From: G963664115 sp965263045
Lineage (GTDB): Bacteria; Acidobacteriota; Terriglobia; 20CM-2-55-15
DNA: 64,000 bases
Assembly: GCA_965263045.1 (NCBI GenBank)
Contig: CBDHGK010000041.1
Location: 3,472,001 to 3,536,000, forward strand
Reading direction: 5' to 3'
The notes below the pieces were generated by a model. It ran no database searches and was not told the origin of the DNA. It saw nothing but the letters and a program-made list of their open reading frames with translations. Position numbers and translations under genes: made by a program. This document shows positions 55,122 through 63,028 of this stretch, in pieces. How positions within the stretch are numbered: position 1 is the first letter of the stretch; the number at the start of each line of letters is the position of its first letter.

Positions 55122-56315
55122 AGCTCGTTCTGGCGCGCAGTTGCGAGCTCCGATTCGTCGACTGATTTTCTGTTGACGGGTGAAGGTTCGCTGAGCAACT
55201 TCCTTGGACCGATGTTGTTGAGCGAATTGCGGGGAGGCGTCATGCTTTTGCCGGCCTCCTTCAGCGGGCATGAGAGAAACCACCTCTTTCTCAACCGCTT
55301 TGGTGAACAGTTTGCCGATATCTCTGGCGTCTCGGGCCTCGACTATGATGGCGATTCACGCGCCTTCGCCGTGTTCGACTACGATCGTGACGGGTGGCTC
55401 GATTTGGCCGTGGTCAACGCTAATGCTCCAATGCTCCAACTGTTCCGCAACCAGATGGGAGACATGGTCGATTCGTCCGACGGAGCGATTCTCGCACTGC
55501 GATTCGTAGGCGGGAATCATGCCGCCGTGCGGTCAGATGGGTGGTCCAATCGGGACGGCATCGGTGTGATGGTCGAAGTCGAAACATCGAATTTGAACCT
55601 GATTCGCGAGCACCGTGGAGGCGAGGGGCTCGCCGCACAGAACAGCCCGGTGATGCTAATCGGCGTTGGCCCAGCAGACCATGCCCGCTCATTGAAGGTG
55701 ACCTGGCCCAGCGGAAGGGTTCAGACGCTCCGCGACGTGCCGACTGGAACCCTGCTGACGGTCCATGAAAACCCTGAGCAGTCACCGACCGGTGAGCCAT
55801 TCGTTCGAGGGCTTTACCGGAATTCCCCGGACTCCTCACCTCTACAGCAGGAGTTCACGTCGTTGCAATACCTCGACACTCAACTCGACCTGGCAGCACC
55901 GGCACCTGCATCGGGTTTACGATTGTTCATGACGATGGCCACCTGGTGCCCTTCGTGCAAATTGTGGCAGGACCAGCTCAACAATCTCGCATCCACGTTT
56001 GATCCGACTGAACTTCTGGCATACGGCGTGCCGATCGACCCGAACGACACTGCTGAGATGCTCGACGACTACATACGGGAATATCAACCGGCGTACACGC
56101 TGCTTAGGGATCTCGACGCGGGTGAGGTTCAAGCCACGCAGCAGGTAGGCATTGATATCGTCGGCTTCGACGCATTGCCGACCACGATCGTGACCGGCGA
56201 TTCCGGTCGTGTATTGCTTTCGGTCGTCGGAGTGCCCACCCGGTCCGAGATCGCCAGACTGATCCGTGAACAGGCGGGGCCTCAGAACCTTAACTCCCTA
56301 GCGGCTGTTAATTAA
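55122..56315 (+). pseudogene. FG-GAP/ASPIC-UnbV protein with C-terminal thioredoxin-like domain (after the TGA)
   Basis: 397 codons in the same frame as 53049-55121. Another FG-GAP repeat (VFDYDRDGWLDLAVVNANA) leads to the ASPIC/UnbV module: NRDGIGVMVEVETSNLNLIR and ADHARSLKVTWPSGRVQTL. A thioredoxin-like domain closes the chain: LFMTMATWCPSCKLWQDQLN with a CPSC active site and DALPTTIVTGDSGRVLLSVV with the cis-Pro. So the intact protein (about 1088 codons) would combine membrane anchor, repeats, ASPIC and a thiol-active domain. An ATG at 55173 exists but no ribosome site. Confidence 0.8.
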
Positions 56316-56388
56316 CGTATCGAGTCCGAGGCATTGTGTCGGAACAAATTTTGCGGACAAACAAATGAGATGTTTCAGGGAGAGAGAG

Positions 56389-57255
56389 ATGACGACCGAC
56401 GAGGACCCGAAACATCCTCCCATGTGTCTCCCGAGTCTGTTCCGTATTATCAGCGCGGCCTGGATTCTTCTTCCTTGCGTTTTGATGCTTTCATGCTCCT
56501 CTCCGCGACCTGGGCAGCAGTCTCCGGTGCGAGGGCAGGGCGCTCCGGCACCCAATACAGAAGGATGGTATTTCTCTGAAATTGATATGCGAATGCCTGA
56601 ACCGGGACAAGCTGAAAGACGTTCGTGGAAACCGGTTACTTACGTGGACCCGGCCGATGTACCTGGCTTTCAAATCATGTTCGAGCTGACCCGTTTTCCT
56701 GAGCGAGTTGAGGCCACAGAAGATGAAAGAGAAAGAGCGGATCAGTTACGGATCGATTCCGTTCGGTCGGCCAGACGGCATGGATGGTTTGATTCCGACC
56801 AGGCTGTGCGTGACGGGTTCCACCTCATGTTTATCGACGACATTCACTACGTAAAAGAAGACTTTGCCACCGACGACGGGATTCTCGATCCGGAGCGGCC
56901 CGAGTTTCTGATGTTCTATCAGACAGACTATGGCAAACGTCTAGTCGCGTATATGTATCTGGCAAGGCACCGCGACGAAAGGGGTCCACAGATGGGCGGG
57001 CCATTGACTCTGTGGCACCATCATTTTCTGGCTAAACCGATCTGTCATCTCCATGATCTGATCTGGGCCGCTTTCCCTGGAGAAGACGGGCAGTGCTCAG
57101 TGGGTACCCCTCACAACCGCAGTCCTGAAATGATGCACGTCTGGTTCATCGATCATCCTCAAGGGCCGTTCTCCACGCGAATGGAGCTTCCTCCAGAAAC
57201 TCGGGTCCAGATCGAGGGGAAAATCTGGCCTCCACAGCGCTTTTCCTGGGAGTGA
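56389..57255 (+). CDS. Hypothetical lipoprotein
   Basis: 288 residues from ATG 56389, preceded by AGGGAGAG. After a polar leader of about 20 residues comes a hydrophobic stretch ending LPCVLMLSCSS, a lipobox, so the mature protein is lipid-anchored at Cys. I recognise no family. Landmarks: YVDPADVPGFQIMFELTRFP, FHLMFIDDIHYVKEDFATDD, a His-rich LTLWHHHFLAKPICHLHDLI that could bind metal, and HVWFIDHPQGPFSTRMELPP. It lies 73 bases after the ASPIC gene and before radical SAM gene E. Confidence 0.7.
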   Translation: MTTDEDPKHPPMCLPSLFRIISAAWILLPCVLMLSCSSPRPGQQSPVRGQGAPAPNTEGWYFSEIDMRMPEPGQAERRSWKPVTYVDPADVPGFQIMFELTRFPERVEATEDERERADQLRIDSVRSARRHGWFDSDQAVRDGFHLMFIDDIHYVKEDFATDDGILDPERPEFLMFYQTDYGKRLVAYMYLARHRDERGPQMGGPLTLWHHHFLAKPICHLHDLIWAAFPGEDGQCSVGTPHNRSPEMMHVWFIDHPQGPFSTRMELPPETRVQIEGKIWPPQRFSWE

Positions 57256-57434
57256 AGTTCATTGATGCGGCAGGCCTTGAAACTGGGAAATCGAATCGCG
57301 GAAAACGCCGACTCCTGCCTGCGCCGACCCGTGCGGCCGTTGGCTTTCTCGCGGATTCGAATGAAAACCTGAGGCAATTGGCCCTGTAAAGCGTGTTCAA
57401 GTCGTCCAGACCCTTCATCCTGGGAGAGAAAGAA

Positions 57435-58781
57435 GTGCAGACGCTCTATCATAGGACGAATCGGTCCATGTACCTGAACTTCCTGCTGTCGAAGTATGAA
57501 GCCTACCGCGGAGCAGTGAAGGTCCGATCTCTTCCCTACCACGCTCTCATCGATCCGTCCGATATCTGCCAGCTCCGCTGTCCGGGTTGTTGGACGGGGA
57601 TCGAGAATGAGGGGCGACGTTTAGGGGGTGAGAGAGAGGACACAACGTATCGAACCCGGAGGTTGAACACCCCGCCGGAACTCTTTGATGCCGTACTCGA
57701 TGAGATTGGTGAGTACCTGTTCGGAATTGAATTTCACAGCCAGGGAGAACCACTGCTTAACCCGCACTTCACGTCATTCGTCCGGAAAGCCGCAGCCCGG
57801 GGCATCGACACGGAGACTCGCACGAATCTGTCTCTGAGGCTTTCTGACGAGCGCGTCGACGACCTGGCCACCTGCGGTTTGGGTGCCCTGATTGCCTCAG
57901 TTGACGGCTACTCGCAGGAAGCCTACGAGAAATACCGGGTCGGAGGGCAAATTGAGCTCGTCAAGAAAAACCTCGAACGCCTTGCGGCGGCTGTTGGACG
58001 CGCGAACTCCAACACCATGATCATCTACCAGTTCCTCGTCTTCAGCTGGAACGAGCACGAGGTAGATGACGCGCGACGTTTCGCGGAGCGTCTGGGAATC
58101 GGGTGCCAGATCAAGGACGCGATCATCAGCGATAAAGAGTGGCTTCCGAGCTACAGGAAGGCTGAGAAACCCTACTTGTCTACCGAAGAAGTCGGCGTTC
58201 TGACCCGGGAGTGGGCGGCTGTTGGAAAAGCGACCTATTGGAAGGATCAGGAGCGCCACGATTACTGGATTCCAGACCACCCCGGACTAACCTGGATCCC
58301 CGCAGATACACCGCAGAGCGATTCGTTCTGCGCTTGGCACTACGCGGCTGCAGTCGTCGAGCCGGGGGGGCACCTCACACCGTGCTGCTGGACGTCGAAG
58401 GAGGAGGATCGCCTCGGGACCATCGAACCCGGCCAGGCAAGTCTTGCCGACGTCTGGAACAGCGATTCTTTCCGGAGGGCGAGGACCGCGTTCACCGGCG
58501 TTGAGGTCGAACCCGAGACCCTCTGCTCACGCTGCTATGTCCCAGGTGTTTTCAAGCACGCATTGAGTCACAGGGATCCCGTCATTTACCAGAAATTCGT
58601 CGATGCATTTGGAAGTTCAGAGCCCGAGATGTTAGGCGCGTTTCAGCTGCTGCTCCAGGGTATGGGTAAGATCGAGCGGCGCCGCTACGTCGATTATTTC
58701 GAGAACAAGCTGACGGGCTTCTTCGAAGGAATGGACTTCACACCGGGCCCGGGGGATCCGGCTCGGCAGGCTGGGAATTGA
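57435..58781 (+). CDS. SPASM radical SAM protein E
   Basis: 448 residues from GTG 57435, with GGGAGAG upstream; a GTG at 57393 would add 14 residues. The N-terminal helix (HRTNRSMYLNFLLSKYEAYR) and CQLRCPGCWTGIENEG give the radical SAM cluster, CX3CX2C with Gly-Cys-Trp in place of Thr-Cys-Pro. GE motif FHSQGEPLLNPHF; ASVDGYSQEAYEKYRVGG; SPASM-like SFCAWHYAAAVVEPGGHLTP, CCWTSKEEDRLG, CSRCYVPGV. It groups with protein B. The stop overlaps the next start as TTGA, so it is coupled to a sugar acyltransferase. Confidence 0.86.
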   Translation: MQTLYHRTNRSMYLNFLLSKYEAYRGAVKVRSLPYHALIDPSDICQLRCPGCWTGIENEGRRLGGEREDTTYRTRRLNTPPELFDAVLDEIGEYLFGIEFHSQGEPLLNPHFTSFVRKAAARGIDTETRTNLSLRLSDERVDDLATCGLGALIASVDGYSQEAYEKYRVGGQIELVKKNLERLAAAVGRANSNTMIIYQFLVFSWNEHEVDDARRFAERLGIGCQIKDAIISDKEWLPSYRKAEKPYLSTEEVGVLTREWAAVGKATYWKDQERHDYWIPDHPGLTWIPADTPQSDSFCAWHYAAAVVEPGGHLTPCCWTSKEEDRLGTIEPGQASLADVWNSDSFRRARTAFTGVEVEPETLCSRCYVPGVFKHALSHRDPVIYQKFVDAFGSSEPEMLGAFQLLLQGMGKIERRRYVDYFENKLTGFFEGMDFTPGPGDPARQAGN

Positions 58782-59443
58782 AAAGGCTCGTCATCTTCGG
58801 CTGCGGTAATTTCGCCCGAGTCGCACACTATTATTTTCAACACGATAGCGAATATACCGTGGTTGCTTTTGCGGTTGACGAGGCCTATCAGGAACAAGCC
58901 ACCTTCCAGGACCTGCCGGTTGTACCTTTTGAGACCGTTCAGGATCAATATTCTCCCGACGCGTACCACATATTTATTGCACTGGGTCTTCGAGAGCTTA
59001 ACAATCTGCGGGCCCAGAGGATAAGCGACGCTGGGAGGAAAGGATATCGATTGGCTTCGTACGTGAGCTCGGGGGCCGTGGTCCCGGCCGACCTTCATAT
59101 GGCTCCTAATGTCTGGATCATGGAAACCGCCCATATCCACCCGTTCGTAGAGCTCGCTCAGGGCACCATCATCTGGAGCCGTTCCACCATAGGCTTTGGC
59201 AGCCGCATCGGGGAGAACTGCTGGATTGCTGGAGGATTGTGCGGTGAATCCGTGAAAGTAGGGGAGTGCACCTTCATTGGACTGGGCGCAACGGTCGCCT
59301 CCTTTCTTTCAGTTGGGAAGGGCAATGTCATCGGAGCTGGCGCCCTCATTCTGAAGGACACTGGGGATTTTGAGGTCTATAAGGGTCGACATAGCGACAA
59401 GTCCCCTGTCCCGAGCACGCGCTTCGGGCGCTTTAACGGTTGA
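58778..59443 (+). CDS. PglD/NeuD-like sugar O/N-acyltransferase
   Basis: 221 residues from TTG 58778, overlapping the radical SAM stop. A Rossmann-like N-terminus (LVIFGCGNFARVAHYYFQHD) typical of PglD is followed by a left-handed beta-helix of hexapeptide repeats (APNVWIMETAHIHPFVELAQ, GTIIWSRSTIGFGSRIGENC, GLCGESVKVGECTFIGLGAT). These enzymes transfer acetyl, or sometimes other acyl groups, from CoA to the amino or hydroxyl group of a nucleotide sugar. The coupling to radical SAM gene E suggests both modify the same sugar or glycan. Confidence 0.85.
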   Translation: MKRLVIFGCGNFARVAHYYFQHDSEYTVVAFAVDEAYQEQATFQDLPVVPFETVQDQYSPDAYHIFIALGLRELNNLRAQRISDAGRKGYRLASYVSSGAVVPADLHMAPNVWIMETAHIHPFVELAQGTIIWSRSTIGFGSRIGENCWIAGGLCGESVKVGECTFIGLGATVASFLSVGKGNVIGAGALILKDTGDFEVYKGRHSDKSPVPSTRFGRFNG

Positions 59444-59466
59444 ACATTCCGGACCTGTGAGTTTTG

Positions 59467-60963
59467 CTAGACCAACAATTCTTTCAGGACCTGCCTTTGA
59501 ATCTTGCCTGAGGCGTTTCGCGGGATTTCATCTGTGATGTGGATCTGGCGTGGGCATTTGAAGCTGGATAAATGAAGGCGACAACGTTCAAGTATTTTTC
59601 TCTTCTGGAGGGTCTGATCGATCGCTGGAACTACGAACGCAACGATCCGTTCTCCACGGACGGGGTCCTCTTTGGCTACGACGGCCGCATCGGCCACAGC
59701 TGTATCGCTGAGAAGGACGTTTTCGATTTCACGTGGATACACATTGTGTCCGCCAACGATCATCATTTCTTTTGAACGGCCCATCAGGTAGAGATAACCG
59801 TCTTCATCGATGCAGCCAATGTCACCAGTAACAAGCCACCCGCCCTGCAATGCTTCTGAGGTGGCCTCCGGGTTACGATAGTAGCCTTTCATGATATTGG
59901 GTCCGCGCAACCAGAGTTCACCCGCTTCTCCCGGGGCCAGTTCGCTGCCGCTGTCATTCGAGATCCGCGCCGACATCTGACCTGCCAGAGGCCCGACCGA
60001 GCCTGGATGCTGCCGGGAATCATCGAAGTTCAGGGTTGCGAGCGATGAGGTTTCCAGCATGCCGAAGCCTTCCCGGATCAGAGCTTTGTACTTCGTGCTG
60101 AAGTCTCGGCTTACGGAATCATGGAGCGCCGAGCCCCCCGAAATCCAGTAGCGGCAGCTGGACACGTCATACATTTCGGGGTGGGCAAGCTGATTGAACA
60201 GGGCATACATGCTGGGTACGCCCCCAAAAAAAGTAATCCCGAATTCTTCGATCAACTTCAGAGTGGACGAGGGTGAAAATTGTGGCAGCAATACGGTCGA
60301 ACCACCCAGATACAACGGCATCAATGTCATCATGATCAGCCCGTAGGGGTGAAAGAGCGGGATGACGTTTCCGAAATTTTCCTGTGCTAGCCAATCCTCG
60401 TCCGGCCATCTCTGCAGAAGAGTTCGAAAGGCTTCCAAATTTGAAGTCAGGTTGTGGTGCGTCAACATCGCAGCCTTGGGCGTTCCGGTTGTTCCGGAAG
60501 TACACAGGACGGCGGCCACGTTTTTGAGTTCAGGTTCGGGCCGCGGGGGCCCGACTGCATCGCGTTCGACCCTCAATTGAGTGTGCTCTGCCGTCATCAC
60601 GACGAATCGACCTTTCAAATGCTCTATCCCACTTTGCGCGGACGCGGAAACGACTGTGGCATCAGGCGCCAGCGTTTCCAGAAGCTGAGTAACTTCCCTG
60701 GGTCGCGCGTTTGGGTTGAGGGGGCACGCTACGGCGCCTGTCTTCTGGCAGGCGAGGAAGATCGTCACGAAGGCCGGCTCGTTTCCGACGAGTATGGCAA
60801 CCTTGGTCCCGGTCGTCAGTTCCAGACTCTCGAGAACTGTTGATGCCTCATTGACGCGCTGGTCCAGTGCGCTGTAAGTGAGAGATTCTGAAGTGGAACG
60901 CAGGGCAATGCGGCTGGCGTATCTGTTTAGGGAGTTCTTCCAGAGCTCATAGAGTTCATTCAC
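59467..60963 (-). CDS. AMP-dependent acyl-CoA synthetase/ligase
   Basis: 498 residues from GTG 60963, overlapping the preceding stop as GTGA. Adenylation motifs: AAVLCTSGTTGTPKAAMLTHH (A3-type P-loop), VIPLFHPYGLIMMTLMPLYL, GGVPSMYALFNQLA, IREGFGMLETSSL, GELWLRGPNIMKGYYRNPEA, WLVTGDIGCIDEDGYLYLMG, RSKEMMIVGGHNVYPREIE, and the C-terminal lysine in PRNASGKIQRQ. It activates a carboxylic acid with ATP and passes it to CoA or a carrier. Downstream of LeuA/LeuCD-like genes, an alpha-keto- or branched acid made by that pathway is a plausible substrate; inference. Confidence 0.9.
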   Translation of the reverse strand: MNELYELWKNSLNRYASRIALRSTSESLTYSALDQRVNEASTVLESLELTTGTKVAILVGNEPAFVTIFLACQKTGAVACPLNPNARPREVTQLLETLAPDATVVSASAQSGIEHLKGRFVVMTAEHTQLRVERDAVGPPRPEPELKNVAAVLCTSGTTGTPKAAMLTHHNLTSNLEAFRTLLQRWPDEDWLAQENFGNVIPLFHPYGLIMMTLMPLYLGGSTVLLPQFSPSSTLKLIEEFGITFFGGVPSMYALFNQLAHPEMYDVSSCRYWISGGSALHDSVSRDFSTKYKALIREGFGMLETSSLATLNFDDSRQHPGSVGPLAGQMSARISNDSGSELAPGEAGELWLRGPNIMKGYYRNPEATSEALQGGWLVTGDIGCIDEDGYLYLMGRSKEMMIVGGHNVYPREIENVLLSDTAVADAAVVAKEDPVRGERIVAFVVPAIDQTLQKRKILERCRLHLSSFKCPRQIHITDEIPRNASGKIQRQVLKELLV

Positions 60964-61151
60964 AGCTGAAGTTCCAGGATTTCGAACGATGTCGGAGCGC
61001 GATGTTTTCCATGAGCGGTGCCCAGCTGGTCCAGCCTGAAGTTGACTTCAGGAAGCTGCAAATCATTCGAAATGTCCGACCGGCTTCGCGATGTGACCGC
61101 GGTGTCCATTGCCCCGACCTGTGCACCCGCTGGAGACTTCGGAAGCAACAT
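60960..61151 (-). CDS. Small ORF coupled to the acyl ligase, possible gene remnant
   Basis: 63 residues from ATG 61151; the frame is open to about 61208. It contains DLQLPEVNFRLDQLGTAHGK and ends SFEILELQL, and reads as the C-terminal part of a real protein. Its TGA overlaps the ligase GTG (GTGA), which supports translation. I do not recognise a family. A competing frame on the same strand (60956-61222) is less protein-like. Confidence 0.4.
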   Translation of the reverse strand: MLLPKSPAGAQVGAMDTAVTSRSRSDISNDLQLPEVNFRLDQLGTAHGKHRAPTSFEILELQL

Positions 61152-61272
61152 TGCGGTCTGGCTCGGGTGCCTGTGTCTCCCCTCACGGGCGCAGAGGTCT
61201 TCTTCGGAGACATATCAATCAACGGACAGCCTTCAGCGTAGCCCCTGTTCGTGAGGATGCGTGTAGCGGTGG

Positions 61273-62994
61273 CTAGTCATCCAAGCGGTCTGTGATCCAG
61301 CCTTTGATCGCAGAAATCGCGACGACCCGTGGCGAGGTCAGGTAGTTCTTAGAAGTAGGATCACCGCTACGACCCTTGAAGTTGCGACTGGTTGCATAGA
61401 CCCCCGTCTCCTGCGGACCCAGTGCTCCTTTTCCAGCGTTGATACAGGCGCCGCAACCTGATTTGAGAAACTCTGCGCCCGCTTCCTCGAAAATTCGAGT
61501 ATAGCCAAGTCGATCCGCTTCCTGTTGCACCGCCTGCGATGCCGGTACGATGAACAATCGGGTGCCGGGCGCCAGGTGTCGACCCTCCAGGACGGCGGCT
61601 GCCTGTGCGAGGTCAAATAGTTTCCCTCCGGTGCAGGAACCGATATAGGCCTTTGTGATCGGCACTTTTTCCAGCTCTTCTACAGGGACAACGAGGTCCG
61701 GACTGGGTGGGCGGGCGACGTGAGGCCGCAGTCCGCTCAAGTCATACGCATATATGTCTGAGAACTGGCATTCGGGGTCGCTGGAAACGCCGGAAGTGAC
61801 GGGGGCGCGGGCGCCACACCTTTCCAGATACCGTAGGGTTTTCTCGTCCGGACGGATCAGGCCGCACATCGCACCGCACTCGACCGCCATATTGGCCAGT
61901 GTCATGCGCTCGGCGATCGGCAAGGCATCCACAACGCTTCCACGAAACTCGACGACCTTGCGCGTTGCACCGTCACAGCCAATCTTGCCTAACAGAAACA
62001 ACATAATGTCTTTCGCACTGATAAATTCCGGCAGGGTTCCGTTGAGTTCAACGAGGACAGTTTCTGGCACTCGAATCCACATGTCGCCGGTGGCGAGAAT
62101 ACTCACCATGTCGGTGGTCCCGACACCCGTCGCGAAGCAAGCAAACGCGCCATAAGTGCTTGTATGAGAATCAGTCCCAGCGATGATCATCCCAGGGGAC
62201 ACAAAGCCCTGTTCAGGCAGCAACACATGGCAGATTCCGGGCGCTTCACCGGGTGAGACCTCGTCGAGCAGGATGCAACCTTGTTCATCGGCGAAACGAC
62301 GCATTTGTTCAAGTAACAGAGTTGAACCGGAATCCATTCGGATATCGTTGACTTGTATGAAATGGTCGGCGACGAGCACCACGCGTTTCGGATCCCACAC
62401 TTTCTCATCGGGGCCAAAGTGTTCTTTGAACAAGCGAGCGATCGGGCCGGCTACGGCATCGTGCGACAGAGCCAGATCGATTCGGGCGAAGACGACTTCT
62501 CCGGGCGCGACATAAGCGTTTCCCGACGCGCGTGCCAGTAGTTTCTCTGTCATTGTCATCGGTCGCGAATCCGTCGTACCCTTAGGTAGAGAATAAGCCC
62601 CCGCATTTCTCTTCTGGCTCAAAGCGATCAAACCGCCCGCGTCAGCAATGGTCTGGAGGGCCCCGGCTTCCCCGCCCGGTTGATCGATGATTTCGAGTGA
62701 CAAACCGATATTGGTTCCGTTTCGGTAGAAGATCTCGGCAAACGAACGTGCCCTGATGCTTCTGATGCCGGCTGCTTTGAGAGCGATCGGCGCATGTTCA
62801 CGGCTCGATCCGCAGCCAAAATTACGTCCGGCTTCGATGCGGTCGTAAGCGGTCAAGCCGTCCGTGCCGACAATATGTTCGAGCGCAAAATGTTTTAGGT
62901 GTCCGGGCTCGGCGGAAGTGCAGCGGGCAGCGGGAATAATGTCGTCCGTGTTGACGTTGTCACCCAGAACCAGAACTGAGGTTTCAGCAACCAT
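61273..62994 (-). CDS. Fused 3-isopropylmalate dehydratase-like protein (small then large subunit)
   Basis: 573 residues from ATG 62994, with AGGAGG eight bases upstream; the longer open frame is not conserved-looking. Residues 1 to ~165 are the LeuD/aconitase swivel domain (LGDNVNTDDIIPAARC, NFGCGSSREHAPIALKAAG). Residues ~170-573 are the LeuC/aconitase catalytic part: VLVADHFIQVNDIRM, GTDSHTSTYGAFACFATG, and cluster ligands AYIGSCTGGKL and LKSGCGACINAGKG. Separate LeuC and LeuD are normal; a single chain with the swivel first resembles AcnB order. It should isomerise a 2-alkylmalate, product of the upstream synthase. Confidence 0.88.
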   Translation of the reverse strand: MVAETSVLVLGDNVNTDDIIPAARCTSAEPGHLKHFALEHIVGTDGLTAYDRIEAGRNFGCGSSREHAPIALKAAGIRSIRARSFAEIFYRNGTNIGLSLEIIDQPGGEAGALQTIADAGGLIALSQKRNAGAYSLPKGTTDSRPMTMTEKLLARASGNAYVAPGEVVFARIDLALSHDAVAGPIARLFKEHFGPDEKVWDPKRVVLVADHFIQVNDIRMDSGSTLLLEQMRRFADEQGCILLDEVSPGEAPGICHVLLPEQGFVSPGMIIAGTDSHTSTYGAFACFATGVGTTDMVSILATGDMWIRVPETVLVELNGTLPEFISAKDIMLFLLGKIGCDGATRKVVEFRGSVVDALPIAERMTLANMAVECGAMCGLIRPDEKTLRYLERCGARAPVTSGVSSDPECQFSDIYAYDLSGLRPHVARPPSPDLVVPVEELEKVPITKAYIGSCTGGKLFDLAQAAAVLEGRHLAPGTRLFIVPASQAVQQEADRLGYTRIFEEAGAEFLKSGCGACINAGKGALGPQETGVYATSRNFKGRSGDPTSKNYLTSPRVVAISAIKGWITDRLDD

Positions 62995-63028
62995 AACGAG
63001 GTCCTCCTGGGTTCGTGCCGCTTCGCGA

